In this document: positions 1 to 8,965 of the stretch, piece by piece
How positions within the stretch are numbered: the stretch's first letter is position 1
How the letters are laid out: each line of letters starts with the position of its first letter
From: an uncultured Lactobacillus sp.
GTDB lineage: Bacteria > Bacillota > Bacilli > Lactobacillales > Lactobacillaceae
Assembly (NCBI GenBank): GCA_947565635.1
Contig: CANOGU010000001.1
Span: 1 to 64,000 of the forward strand
Reading direction: 5' to 3'
DNA length: 64,000 bases
The notes under the pieces: model-generated
What the model was told of the DNA's origin: nothing
Seen by the model: only the letters and a program-made list of their open reading frames with translations
Database searches by the model: none
Program-made: the position numbers and the translations under genes

Positions 1-2
1 AA

Positions 3-2513
3 ATTTCTAACTCACCATTAACTGATGAAGAAAAAGCTGCTTTAAACAATGAAGTCGATCAAAAAGCCCAAGCTGCTAAAGAATCAATCAATAATGCAAC
101 TACTCCAGAAGCTGTAATTAGTGCTCAAGAGAGTGGCATTAAGAATATCAACGATACTGAAGTGCCAGCTGAATCAGCTGCAAAACAAGCAGCTAAGGAA
201 GCTGTAGCTAAGGTAGCTGATGAAAAGAATGCAGCAATTGATTCTTCAAACTTAACAGACGAAGAAAAAGCTGCGTTGAAGCAAGAAGTTACTGACGCAC
301 AAAATGCTGCAAATCAAGCAATTGATAATGCAACTACTGATGCCGCAGTAACCGACGCGGAAGAAAATGGTATTAAAGCAATTAATTCTATTGAAGTACC
401 AACTAAATCCACTGCTAAAGATCAAGCAACAACTGACCTTAACAACGAAGTTGATGAGGCTAAGAAGGCAATTGATCAAGATAACAACTTAACTGACGAG
501 CAAAAACAAGCAGCTAAGGATCAAATTGATTCTGACGCTAAGAAGGCACAAGAAGCAATCGATAATGCTAAGACTAATGACGATGTTAAGAAGGCAGTCG
601 ATGATGGAAAATTAGCAATTGATAAGGATGTTGCTAATGCAGCTATTGACGATGCAGCGGCTGGTAAACTTAAGGAAATCAATGATTCATTAACAAATGA
701 AGAAAAACAAGCTTACACTGATCTAATCAATAATGAAGCAGATAATGCAAAACAAAAGATTAACGACTCAACTACTCCTGAAGAAGTAACTCGTGCTCAA
801 GAAGAAGGGGTTAAGAACATTAACAATATTAACGTTCCAACCACTTCTCCAGCTAAGGATGCAGCAAATGCGGCAATTGATCAGGCTTTGAAGAACAAGA
901 AGGATGAAATTAATAATGCAACTAATATTTCTTCTGAAGAAAAGACTGATTTAATTAATCAAGCTACTGAAGCCGCAAATATTGCTAAAGACAACATCAA
1001 CAATGCAACTACTAATTCAGAAGTTGAAACTGCTCAAGTTGATGGTGAAAAAGCTATTGCAGACGTTACTGTTCCAGGTTTATCTGACATCAAGAAGGAA
1101 AGTATTGATCTTATCAACAAAGCCTTAAATGAAAAGCAAGATGAAATCAATAACGCTTCTAACTTGAGTCAAGATGAAAAGCAAGAGCTTATTGATCAAG
1201 CAAAGAAGATTGCTACTGAAGCAATTAATGAAATCAATAATGCTCAAACTAATGATGAAGCTAAGGAAGCTGCAGATACTGGAGTTAAGAACATTGAAAA
1301 TGTTTCAATTCCAAGTATTGAAGATGCTAAGAAGAATGCAACTCAAGCAATTGATGATGCTTTGAATTCTAAGAAGAATGAAATTAACAACGCATCTAAC
1401 TTAACTGATTCAGAAAAGACTGATTTAATCAATCAAGCAACTGAAATTGCCAAGGCTGCTAAGGATGCTATCAACAGTGCAACGACTAATACTGCAGTTG
1501 AAGCTGCCGAAGATAAAGGTGTTGCTGATATTAACAACATTCACTTTACTAACTTAGACGATTCTAAGAAGGCAGCAAATAGTGCGATTGAAGATGCTTT
1601 GAACACTAAGAAGGATGAAATTAATAATGCATCTAACTTAAGTGATTCAGAAAAAGCTAAGTTAATCAATCAAGCAACTGAAATTGCCAAGGCTGCTAAG
1701 GATGCTATCAACAATGCAACTACTAATGCTGCTGTTACTGCGGCAGAAAACAAGGGAATTGAAGATATTGCAAATGTTAATGTTCCAAGTTTAGCTGAAA
1801 CTAAACAGGCAGCAATTGACGCGATTAAACAAGTTCAAAATGCTAAGAACAGTCAAATTGAAGAAGCTAAGAATCTAAGTGCAGATGAACAAAAGAACTT
1901 AATTGATCAAGTGAATAAGATTGCTCAAGACGCAATTAATAAGCTTAACGATTCAGCAACAACTACAAATGAAGTTATTACTGACACTCGTGATAAAGCA
2001 ATTGATCAAATTACTAACTTGTTCATCCCAACCTTAGATAGTGTCCAAAAAGATGCTCAGGAAGCAATTAACTCTGCTAAGGAAGCTAAGATTGACGAAA
2101 TCAATAAGGCCGATAATTTAACTGATCAAATGAAGCAAAACTTAATTGACCAAGTAGATCAAGTTGCTGATAATGCTACTAAGGCCATTAATAATGCTCA
2201 AACAAATGATGATGTTAAAGAAGCAGAAACCAAGGGCTTAGAAGACATTAATAGTATTCAAGTTCCAAGCTTAGTTGAAAGTAAGGATGATGCTATTAAG
2301 GAAATCGATGATGCTTTGAAGAAGAAGACTGATGAGATCAATGCAGCTGATCTTGATCAAAAACAAAAAGACGAATTAATCAGTCAAATTACTGATATTG
2401 CTACAGAGACTAAGACCAAGGTATTCAATGCTACAACTAATGCAGAAGTTGAGGCAGAAACCGAAGCTGGTATTAAAGCCATCGAAGCTGTGAAGATTCC
2501 AGCTCGTACTGCT
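3..2513 (+). repeat. Tandem DUF1542 coding repeats (unit about 237 bp)
   Basis: About ten in-frame units of 78-79 codons. Copies starting near 1425 and 1662 share a block of about 50 bases (CAAGCAACTGAAATTGCCAA and flanks) that is almost identical and offset by exactly 237 bp. Such units can expand or contract by recombination, and an assembler can collapse them, so the copy number should be treated with caution. Confidence 0.85.
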
Positions 2514-2843
2514 GACAAGAGCAATACTGAAAGTCATGAGTCTTCAACTAATGTAACTCCAAATCACAATAATGAAGAAAACAATACTGCGCAGAACACT
2601 AACCAAGTAAGCACTAAGACTGAGAGTGAAAGTAAGGAACAAACTGTAATTACAAATTCAGTTCAGCCTAAGAGAAATGCTGTTCGTCATAAGAATGGCG
2701 CTCCAGTAAACAAGAAGGCTACTTTACCACAAACTGGTAAGAAGGATAACTCTAACTTAACGTTAGCAGGAGCTGCACTTCTTGGTTTAGCCGGTGTACT
2801 CTCATTGTTTGGATTAGGAGACAAGAGAAAAAAGAATAAATAG
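3..2843 (+). CDS. Sortase-anchored surface protein with DUF1542 repeats (5' end outside window)
   Basis: C-terminal part of a very large cell-wall protein, probably an adhesin or surface spacer. The frame is open from base 3, so the true start lies upstream; the GTG at 162 is only an internal codon. The visible part is about ten tandem units of roughly 78-79 residues, acidic and rich in Ala, Asn, Lys and Asp. Each ends near a V/I-P-x-x motif, as in DUF1542 (Rib/EbhA-like three-helix) repeats. After about residue 785 follows a Ser/Thr/Asn-rich wall-spanning stretch, then LPQTG, a hydrophobic segment and a KRKKNK tail, the classic sortase A anchor. Repeats 6-8 are most alike at the DNA level. 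It is followed by a terminator, so it is the last gene of its transcript. Ligand unknown. Confidence 0.93.
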   Translation: MSNSPLTDEEKAALNNEVDQKAQAAKESINNATTPEAVISAQESGIKNINDTEVPAESAAKQAAKEAVAKVADEKNAAIDSSNLTDEEKAALKQEVTDAQNAANQAIDNATTDAAVTDAEENGIKAINSIEVPTKSTAKDQATTDLNNEVDEAKKAIDQDNNLTDEQKQAAKDQIDSDAKKAQEAIDNAKTNDDVKKAVDDGKLAIDKDVANAAIDDAAAGKLKEINDSLTNEEKQAYTDLINNEADNAKQKINDSTTPEEVTRAQEEGVKNINNINVPTTSPAKDAANAAIDQALKNKKDEINNATNISSEEKTDLINQATEAANIAKDNINNATTNSEVETAQVDGEKAIADVTVPGLSDIKKESIDLINKALNEKQDEINNASNLSQDEKQELIDQAKKIATEAINEINNAQTNDEAKEAADTGVKNIENVSIPSIEDAKKNATQAIDDALNSKKNEINNASNLTDSEKTDLINQATEIAKAAKDAINSATTNTAVEAAEDKGVADINNIHFTNLDDSKKAANSAIEDALNTKKDEINNASNLSDSEKAKLINQATEIAKAAKDAINNATTNAAVTAAENKGIEDIANVNVPSLAETKQAAIDAIKQVQNAKNSQIEEAKNLSADEQKNLIDQVNKIAQDAINKLNDSATTTNEVITDTRDKAIDQITNLFIPTLDSVQKDAQEAINSAKEAKIDEINKADNLTDQMKQNLIDQVDQVADNATKAINNAQTNDDVKEAETKGLEDINSIQVPSLVESKDDAIKEIDDALKKKTDEINAADLDQKQKDELISQITDIATETKTKVFNATTNAEVEAETEAGIKAIEAVKIPARTADKSNTESHESSTNVTPNHNNEENNTAQNTNQVSTKTESESKEQTVITNSVQPKRNAVRHKNGAPVNKKATLPQTGKKDNSNLTLAGAALLGLAGVLSLFGLGDKRKKNK

Positions 2844-2861
2844 TCAACATCGTTGATACGA

Positions 2862-2901
2862 AAAAGAGCGATACTCCCTAAAGTGGAATATCGCCTTTTT
2901 T
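2862..2901 (+). terminator. Rho-independent terminator of the surface protein gene
   Basis: Imperfect stem GCGATActcc / ggaaTATCGC followed by a T-run, 20 bp after the stop codon. Confidence 0.75.
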
Positions 2902-2913
2902 GTTTGGAAATGT

Positions 2914-2951
2914 TAAAAAGGCAGAAGCATTTAATTGTGCTTCTGCCTTTA
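2914..2951 (-). terminator. Bidirectional terminator between convergent genes
   Basis: Perfect stem AAAAGGCAGAAGCA ... TGCTTCTGCCTTT with A/T runs on both sides, abutting the stop codon of the leftward TMEM175-type gene. It can stop transcription from either direction. Confidence 0.85.
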
Positions 2952-3638
2952 TTACATGATTTTATTACGCTTAACTGGAAATAAAAAAGAAATAACTGGT
3001 ATAACTACATAAAGAATCATGGCAAGTCTAGGAAGAACAAACGATAGACCAATGAGAACAATATTTAAAAATAAGGTGACAGCGACCTTTCTAATAAAAG
3101 ATCGACTGATAATAATGTTCATGATTTGGGAATATTTCGCCGTCTTCTTAGCACCAAAATATTGAATCAAATATTCTAAAATTTTAGCAATTAAAAAAAC
3201 TACTCCAAAATTAGCTACCGCAAATGTTGAACTTTCTGCCATAATCCATTTTGTCATTACTGGAAGTAGAGAAAGATCAGCTAAGAAAAAGAAGTCTAAA
3301 ACAGCTATTGTTTTCGAAGGCTTAAATATATAGTAGGAAAATGCTAAATGCAGATCATACCAAAAATCGGCCACAATAAAGAATGTAATTAAAAATACAA
3401 TAATATTTGCGAGAAATTGGCCATAGTGAACTTCATTAATAGCTGGCTGGATTTCTAATACAATAATTGTAATAATGATTGCCATTACTCCATCGTTGAA
3501 AGCTTGCAGGTGTTCACGCAGGCTTTCTGGTTCTTCTTCTTGTGCTTGAATAAGTTCTTGACGAACAGTTTTTAGTTTCTCTTTTTCTTGCTTTGAAAAA
3601 TCGTTAAAAGTATGTTCTTTTCTATTTCTTCTTTTCAT
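2952..3638 (-). CDS. TMEM175 (DUF1211) family potassium channel-like membrane protein
   Basis: 228 residues. After a charged 40-residue N-terminus comes F-N-D-G-V-M-A-I (about 47-54), running into the first hydrophobic helix. This is the family's F-S-D-G-V-x-A-I signature at the start of helix 1. Five further hydrophobic segments follow, giving the six-helix layout of bacterial TMEM175. Bacterial members form K+-selective channels; that role here is by family only. The start is supported by AAGGAAAG eight bases upstream. It is a single gene, convergent with the surface protein gene and divergent from the broken aldo/keto reductase. Confidence 0.85.
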   Translation of the reverse strand: MKRRNRKEHTFNDFSKQEKEKLKTVRQELIQAQEEEPESLREHLQAFNDGVMAIIITIIVLEIQPAINEVHYGQFLANIIVFLITFFIVADFWYDLHLAFSYYIFKPSKTIAVLDFFFLADLSLLPVMTKWIMAESSTFAVANFGVVFLIAKILEYLIQYFGAKKTAKYSQIMNIIISRSFIRKVAVTLFLNIVLIGLSFVLPRLAMILYVVIPVISFLFPVKRNKIM

Positions 3639-3811
3639 TTTATCTTTCCTTACAATTTACTAACATTAGCATTTTACAACATTTAAAGACGGTAATTAAG
3701 ATGGAAATAAGCAAAATATGCATTTAAGTTATAGAAATTGATGCATTCTAAATCTTAGGTAGTTAAAAATTTTTCTTTTAAAATGAAATTAGCAAAGAAA
3801 GGGATGATTCT

Positions 3812-4365
3812 ATGTCTATTTTTGATGAAACTTTAACCATGAATAATGGTTTAAAAATTCCTGAGATGGCACTTGGGATATGGGAGATTCCTGATGATCA
3901 AACACCTAAAGCAGTCGAAGAAGGAAAGCTACGTACAATTGGTGCCCCCCCAGCTTTGAAAAAGAAGATTTAGATAACTTAATGCAGAATAGTTCTATTA
4001 AACCTGTTGTTAATCAAATTTTAGTTTACATTGGTGAAACCCCGATGAACTTAATTGATTACATTCAAGGAAATGATATTGTAGTTGAAGCTTTCTCACC
4101 AATTGCTCACCGTGCTCCTCTAAATGATCCAAAAATTAAAAAGATCGGTGATAAGTATGGTGTAACCGTACCTCAATTATGTATTCGTTATGATTGGAAA
4201 CTTAACTGTGTTGTATTACCTAAGTCTGCAAATCCTGCACATATGAAGAGTAATGCTGAAATTGATTTTGTAATCAGTGATGAAGATATGGATAAACTTA
4301 AGAAGTTTACCCCGGTTGATTATGGTAAAGCAGGCGTCCTCCCAGTATTTGGCGGCAAGATGTAA
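3812..4365 (+). pseudogene. Aldo/keto reductase, internally deleted and frameshifted
   Basis: The N-terminus (MSIFDETLTMNNGLKIPEMA) and the C-terminal half (SFEKEDLDNLMQN through FSPIAHRAP to the end) are typical 2,5-diketo-gluconate reductase family sequence. Around 3912-3920 the reading jumps from the first 30 residues straight to the EEGKLRTIG segment that normally lies near residue 145. More than 100 codons, including the catalytic Asp/Tyr/Lys, are therefore missing. A run of seven C at 3945-3951 then shifts the frame. No functional enzyme can be made. A long open frame from 3982 survives but has no family N-terminus and is not a gene by itself. Confidence 0.88.
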
Positions 4366-4419
4366 ATTTAATTGTTCCAGATTATAGGGAAAAGTATAAT
4401 TTTTATTAAAAAATTAGCA

Positions 4420-4467
4420 TTGTACTTACTTTTAATCAGTATATAATTATAACTGACAAAAAGTAAG
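4420..4467 (+). promoter_or_regulatory. Promoter overlapped by a 43-bp dyad, ahead of the HAD/Nudix pair
   Basis: TTGTAC (4420-4425), 16 bp, TATAAT (4442-4447). Laid over it is a long dyad: CTTACTTTT (4425-4433) with AAAAGTAAG (4459-4467), and inside it TCAGT (4436-4440) with ACTGA (4452-4456). The -10 box sits at the centre of symmetry, as expected for a repressor operator. A leader of about 165 nt follows before the HAD gene; I recognise no known riboswitch in it. Confidence 0.5.
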
Positions 4468-4619
4468 AAGAGATACTTTACTTATGAATCAGAGCGGTCG
4501 ATAAGATAATAATTAATCCTTAAGACGAGGGTTTATCAAATCTCTAGTTTTTTCTTGCAAGATTCTAGCAAAAAGAGCAATATTTTTACTATAGACTATT
4601 AAAGATAGAGGGGAAGTTA

Positions 4620-5219
4620 ATGCTTAAGAATATTATCTTTGACTTTGGAAATGTCATTATGAACTACAATCCAGATGAAATTTTAAATCATTATGAATTG
4701 AGTCCCGAGGATCATGATTTAGTTAGAAAAACTATTTTTGAATCTAAAGAGTGGGGCAAAATCGACGCTGGAAAAATTACAGAGGAAGAAGCCACTGAAA
4801 TTTTTATTAGTAAAGTTCCAGATAAGCTAAAAAGTAAAGTTAAGCAAATTATGGCAACTTGGCCAGAAAATGTTGATTTCTATGAGCCAGTTTTTAATTA
4901 TATGGAGGAACTACGTAAACAAGGCTATAAGATTTACGGTTTATCCAATACGGGAATGCAGTTTGCTAATTTTGTTAAAAATTCTGAGATGGGCAATTAT
5001 TTTGATGGTTATGTTTTTTCTGCCCAAGAGAAATTAATGAAGCCAGATAGAAGAATATATGAAAGATTAATTGCTCGCTATATTTTAAATCCAGAAGAGA
5101 GTATATTTATCGATGATTTAAAAGCAAACACCGATGCAGCAAAGAAGCTTGGTATGTTAGCTTTTACTTTTAAGATTGATAAACTTGGCGAATTACAAGA
5201 ATATATTTCTAACCATTAA
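4620..5219 (+). CDS. HAD-superfamily hydrolase (YihX-like, subfamily IA)
   Basis: 199 residues, likely a phosphatase for a small phosphorylated metabolite. HAD motif I is F-D8-F-G-N-V, with Gly in place of the usual second Asp. This form is also seen in the YihX group of sugar-phosphate phosphatases. Motif II is SNT (near residue 115), motif III a Lys in M-K-P-D-R, and motif IV F-I-D-D. An alpha-helical cap of about 70 residues lies between motifs I and II. The start is preceded by AGAGGGGAAG. The Nudix gene follows 22 bp downstream, so the two are probably co-transcribed from the dyad-covered promoter near 4440. Substrate not predictable from sequence. Confidence 0.85.
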   Translation: MLKNIIFDFGNVIMNYNPDEILNHYELSPEDHDLVRKTIFESKEWGKIDAGKITEEEATEIFISKVPDKLKSKVKQIMATWPENVDFYEPVFNYMEELRKQGYKIYGLSNTGMQFANFVKNSEMGNYFDGYVFSAQEKLMKPDRRIYERLIARYILNPEESIFIDDLKANTDAAKKLGMLAFTFKIDKLGELQEYISNH

Positions 5220-5241
5220 GTAAATTTTAGGTGATTGAAAA

Positions 5242-5865
5242 ATGAAAACAAATGATCAAATTGCAAATTGGGCAATGGATTTGCAGAGCCTAGCGCAAGC
5301 CGGATTAAGATATGGCCATGATGTTTTTGATCGTGAACGCTATGAAGAAATTCGGCGTATTGCTGGTGAAATGATGGCTGCTAGGACTGGAATTCCAGAA
5401 GAAAAACTTAAAACCTTGTTTCTGGGGGATGAGGGATATCAAACTCCCAAAATTGAGACTCGAGCTGCAATTTTTAAAGATAATAAGATCTTATTAGTTC
5501 GTGAAAAAATGTCTCAAGAATGGTCATTGCCCGGCGGCTGGAACGATTATGATCAAACTGTCGCAGATAACTGTGTTAAAGAGGCTTTTGAAGAATCTGG
5601 TAGAAAAGTAGAACCAATTAAAATTATTGCAGTTCAAGATCGTAATCATCATAATAAGCCAATTTTATCGACTAACGTTACTAAGATTTTCTTTTTATGT
5701 AAAGAATTAGGTGGTACATTTATTCCTAATGATGAAACAGATGCTTGTGACTACTTTCCTCTAGACAATTTGCCAAACTTATCTATTGATAGAAACACAG
5801 AGGAACAAATTGCAATGTGTTTTGAAGCAAATAATGATCCAAATTGGGATACTAAGTTTGAATAA
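5242..5865 (+). CDS. Nudix hydrolase with N-terminal extension domain
   Basis: 207 residues. The first 60 or so form the small helical domain found in front of the catalytic domain in the ADP-ribose/CDP-choline pyrophosphatase group of Nudix enzymes. The Nudix box lies near residues 97-119 (PGGWNDYDQ ... KEAFEESG). The EE pair is intact, and the first box Glu is replaced by a polar residue, as in other members of this group. The enzyme should cleave a nucleoside diphosphate linked to another group. It follows the HAD phosphatase closely and ends at a terminator, so the pair may act in sequence on a nucleotide-linked metabolite (inference). Confidence 0.85.
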   Translation: MKTNDQIANWAMDLQSLAQAGLRYGHDVFDRERYEEIRRIAGEMMAARTGIPEEKLKTLFLGDEGYQTPKIETRAAIFKDNKILLVREKMSQEWSLPGGWNDYDQTVADNCVKEAFEESGRKVEPIKIIAVQDRNHHNKPILSTNVTKIFFLCKELGGTFIPNDETDACDYFPLDNLPNLSIDRNTEEQIAMCFEANNDPNWDTKFE

Positions 5866-5877
5866 AAATTTATTACA

Positions 5878-5912
5878 AATAGCTCCAAGCAGTTTACTTA
5901 GAGCTATTTTAA
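5878..5912 (+). terminator. Terminator after the HAD/Nudix pair
   Basis: AAATAGCTC ... GAGCTATTT stem followed by TTAAT, 13 bp after the stop codon. Short T-run, moderate strength. Confidence 0.6.
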
Positions 5913-5995
5913 TAGACATTTAAAATAAAAAGAATCAAATTAATATTGAATTTACTATTTTAAAGCAATTCTAAAGGTGAGTTGGAAAGCAGGGC

Positions 5996-6691
5996 GTGGA
6001 AAAAACAAAAATTCTTTTAATTGAAGATGAGGAGAGCCTAGCTAGTTTTATTCAACCAGAGCTTGAATTAGAAGGCTATGAGGTAGTCTGGGCTAAAGAT
6101 GGTAAAGAAGGTCTTGAATTTTTTGAAAAAGAAAAACCAACTTTAATCCTTTTAGATTGGATGTTACCTGTTTATGATGGCATCACTGTCTTAAGAAGAA
6201 TTAGAAAAGTTAGTGACATTCCTATTATTATGTTAACTGCCCGTAACCAAGCTTCTAACATTAGTAATGCTTTAGATCAAGGCTTAGACGACTATATGAC
6301 CAAGCCTTTTGAAATAGAAGAACTTTTCGCCCGAATTAGAGTGATTCTTAGAAGATTAGAACGAGAAAAGAGACGGGTTGTCAGTTCTACCTTAGAATTT
6401 AGTGTTTTAAAAATTGACTTGGTTTCTCATAAATTTTGGTGCAAGGGTGAGGAAATCTACTTAACTCCAAAAGAATATGCATTGCTATGTGAATTAATGA
6501 ATGATCCTGAAAAAGTTAAAAGCCGGGATGAATTATTAGATATCGTATGGGGATATGATTTTATCGGTCAAACTAACACAGTTGATGTCTATATAAGAGC
6601 GCTGCGAAATAAGTTGGGAAAATATCGTAATTTGATTAAAACAGTTCGTGGATATGGCTATTGCTTAAGAAAGGTGGACGATAATGAATAA
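5996..6691 (+). CDS. OmpR/PhoB-family response regulator
   Basis: 231 residues. The receiver domain (1-120) has the acidic pair E10-D11, phospho-acceptor D54 in L-L-D-W-M-L-P, the switch Thr in L-T-A and the invariant Lys in T-K-P-F. The C-terminal winged helix (about 130-228) carries the family pattern around LTPKEYALLCELM and TVDVYIRALRNKLG. GTG at 5996 is the only start placing the usual short N-terminus before ILLIEDE; upstream AAAGGTGAG and GGAAAG supply weak ribosome binding. It overlaps the kinase gene by 8 bp, so the two are translationally coupled. Confidence 0.93.
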   Translation: MEKTKILLIEDEESLASFIQPELELEGYEVVWAKDGKEGLEFFEKEKPTLILLDWMLPVYDGITVLRRIRKVSDIPIIMLTARNQASNISNALDQGLDDYMTKPFEIEELFARIRVILRRLEREKRRVVSSTLEFSVLKIDLVSHKFWCKGEEIYLTPKEYALLCELMNDPEKVKSRDELLDIVWGYDFIGQTNTVDVYIRALRNKLGKYRNLIKTVRGYGYCLRKVDDNE

Positions 6692-8036
6692 AAAAATAAG
6701 AACAACTTCCCAACAATTAACACAGTTGTTTCTGACTTTATTCATTATTATTCTCTTCCTAGTTAATTTAGCATTTGCTGGTATTTCAACAGCATTCATT
6801 TATAATAATGCTCATGAGCAAGCAGAAGAAGTTATTGATACAATTAGTGATAATATTAGTGACCACGATGAGCATAAGAATAAAAATGAATGGAAATTAT
6901 TTCTAAATGCTTATCTTGCTAGACAAAGTAATGATGCGATTTCACTGAAAACTCCTAAGGGTAAGACTGTCTATTCGGAAGATGGGGAAGAATTATTTGA
7001 AAAAGTAAAGAATCATAGGAATTACAATAATGTTGTTTTTATGGAAAATAGCGTTTATTATTTACGGACTGCAAATGAAGATGGCTATCGAATTTCTGTG
7101 ATTTTAAATGTTGACGATCTTTTTACCTTAATTACCCATTTATTACTTGCAATCATTATTTTAAATTTAATTGCCATCATTTGTTCGATTCCTTTAATTA
7201 AACGTTTTTCAAGAAAATGGAGTCAGCCACTAGAGAAAATAGATCAAGATATTGAGGCAATTGAACATCAAACCACGGCAAAAAAGAAAGTATTCGTGCC
7301 GAAACAACCAGCAGAAATTCACCACTTAGCGCAGTCTTTTAATAAATTGCTAGAGTATCAAGATAAGGCAATTCAGCGTGAACAACAATTTGTTACTGAT
7401 GCATCTCATGAATTGAAGACGCCGCTTGCTGCAATCCGTGGCCACATTAATTTGATTAAAAGACGCGGTAAAGAACATCCCGAAATTGTCGCAAAGTCCC
7501 TACAATATATTGACTCTGAATCAAGTAGGATGGAAATACTGGTTAATGAACTTTTGGAATTAGGACGAGCTAAGAAACAACACCAATCAATTGATCCTAT
7601 TGATCTAGTGCCAATAGTTCAAAAAGAGAGTGAAATTCTTGAACAAGAATATGATACTTGCAGCGTCTATATTTCAAGTCCAACAAAAGTTTTTTACCCA
7701 ATTGAAGTTAAAGATTTCCGCCTAATTATCCATAACTTGTTAGATAATGCAGCTAAGTATTCTCAAAACAATGCCAAAATAAAGATAGAATTACAGAAAG
7801 ATAATGGGTACTTAACTTTAAGAGTTAAGGATCAGGGAATTGGTATTAGAGAAAAAAATTATGATAAGATTTTTGATCGTTTTTATCGAGAAGATCAAGC
7901 TCACTCTAGTCAGATTAAAGGTACTGGAATTGGCTTAGCTATTGTAAAAGATATTGTTACCAAGTATCATGGAAAAATTAGTGTTTCAGCTAATACTCCT
8001 AAAGGGACGATTTTTGAAATAAAATTACCACTCTAA
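6684..8036 (+). CDS. Sensor histidine kinase, two transmembrane segments
   Basis: 450 residues and partner of the preceding regulator. TM1 spans about 15-38 and TM2 about 148-172, enclosing an extracellular loop of about 110 residues. A HAMP-like linker follows, then the H-box F-V-T-D-A-S-H242-E-L-K-T-P. The ATPase domain has its N box (HNLLDNAAKYS), G1 (DQGIGI), F box (FDRFYRED) and G2 (GTGIGLAI). The arrangement is like ArlS/LisK-type envelope-stress kinases. The signal is unknown; the secreted PepSY protein encoded next is a plausible regulatory partner or target. Confidence 0.93.
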   Translation: MNKKIRTTSQQLTQLFLTLFIIILFLVNLAFAGISTAFIYNNAHEQAEEVIDTISDNISDHDEHKNKNEWKLFLNAYLARQSNDAISLKTPKGKTVYSEDGEELFEKVKNHRNYNNVVFMENSVYYLRTANEDGYRISVILNVDDLFTLITHLLLAIIILNLIAIICSIPLIKRFSRKWSQPLEKIDQDIEAIEHQTTAKKKVFVPKQPAEIHHLAQSFNKLLEYQDKAIQREQQFVTDASHELKTPLAAIRGHINLIKRRGKEHPEIVAKSLQYIDSESSRMEILVNELLELGRAKKQHQSIDPIDLVPIVQKESEILEQEYDTCSVYISSPTKVFYPIEVKDFRLIIHNLLDNAAKYSQNNAKIKIELQKDNGYLTLRVKDQGIGIREKNYDKIFDRFYREDQAHSSQIKGTGIGLAIVKDIVTKYHGKISVSANTPKGTIFEIKLPL

Positions 8037-8166
8037 TGATTAAAATGAAAAAATCTTCATTTAATTTATATCTGCTCTTAGTTTTTTCATCCTCGTTTTT
8101 TCGTAAACTAAATATATAAAGTTAAGAAATAAAAAATAAATTTGAAGAAAAAGTGAGGATTCTATT

Positions 8167-8814
8167 ATGAGAACAAACATTAAGAGATTATCATTAGGCG
8201 CAGCTGTTTTAGGTTTAGCCTTAGGTGGAACTAGTCTTACTTTAATTAATCAAGCTCAAGCATCTACTGGTGGGCAAGCTACGGAACAAACACAAACTTC
8301 TAACTCAATCAATCTTTCTCAAAGTGATGCAATTAATAAATTTAATGAAAAATATGGCTCAAAATCAATTAAGGAGATTGAACTAAAGAATAAGAAAAAT
8401 AAGTATATTTATGAAATAGAGGGCTTTGATTCAGAAAAAGAATATAAAGTTAAAATTGATGCAAGTAGTGGCAAAATTTTAAAAGCTAAGTCAGAAAACT
8501 TAGATGCAGATGATAAAGAAGAGGCATTAGATCTAAATGGCTTAATAAGCCGTCGTGAAGCTACAAAACTTGCCCAAACTAAGGCATCTGGTAAGGCTGT
8601 TAAGTGGTCTTTAGAAATGGATGATCAGCAACCAGTTTGGAAAGTTGAATTAAAAGATGGCAATAAAGAAACTGAAGTTAAGATTGATGCTAAAAGTCAA
8701 AAAATCTTAAAGACTAAGACTGATGAAGACAAAAAAGATAAGAAAGATAGTGAAAAGAAGGATCAAGTAGCTCACAAAGAAAATAAGACTAGCAAAGAAG
8801 ATAAGAATAATTAA
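8167..8814 (+). CDS. Secreted protein with two PepSY domains
   Basis: 215 residues. The signal peptide is residues 1-32 with an AQA/S cleavage site; there is no lipobox Cys. PepSY-type repeats lie at about 48-108 and 125-182, each with an acidic loop and an xVKIDAxSGKIL-like strand end. The tail (183-215) is mostly Lys, Asp and Glu and may bind the wall. PepSY proteins act as inhibitors or modulators of proteases and sensor proteins outside the cell. It lies 130 bp behind the two-component pair and ends in a strong terminator, so it may be induced by that system (inference). Confidence 0.88.
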   Translation: MRTNIKRLSLGAAVLGLALGGTSLTLINQAQASTGGQATEQTQTSNSINLSQSDAINKFNEKYGSKSIKEIELKNKKNKYIYEIEGFDSEKEYKVKIDASSGKILKAKSENLDADDKEEALDLNGLISRREATKLAQTKASGKAVKWSLEMDDQQPVWKVELKDGNKETEVKIDAKSQKILKTKTDEDKKDKKDSEKKDQVAHKENKTSKEDKNN

Positions 8815-8822
8815 GAACTTAG

Positions 8823-8850
8823 AATCGGATCGTATAGATCCGATTTTTTG
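8823..8850 (+). terminator. Terminator after PepSY gene
   Basis: Perfect nine-base stem AATCGGATC / GATCCGATT with a five-base loop and a T-run. Confidence 0.9.
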
Positions 8851-8965
8851 TTTGCGAGGGTGTTATACGTGAAATGAATAGTAGCATGTTTTTTTAGCAA
8901 TTGTAGGTAGTACTTTTTTAATTTAAACTATCTGTGTAAGTTAATGAAACGAAAGGATATAGAAT

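Noticed and set aside
2862..2951. Two consecutive hairpins as a small RNA gene
   Set aside because: Each is well explained as a terminator of one of two convergent genes.
3982..4365. 127-residue aldo/keto reductase-like gene
   Set aside because: This is the surviving C-terminal half of a broken gene; it lacks the N-terminal half of the barrel, the catalytic residues and a ribosome site.
7175..7195. TGTTCGATTCC resembling a tRNA T-arm
   Set aside because: It lies within the histidine kinase coding frame and no cloverleaf can be drawn around it.
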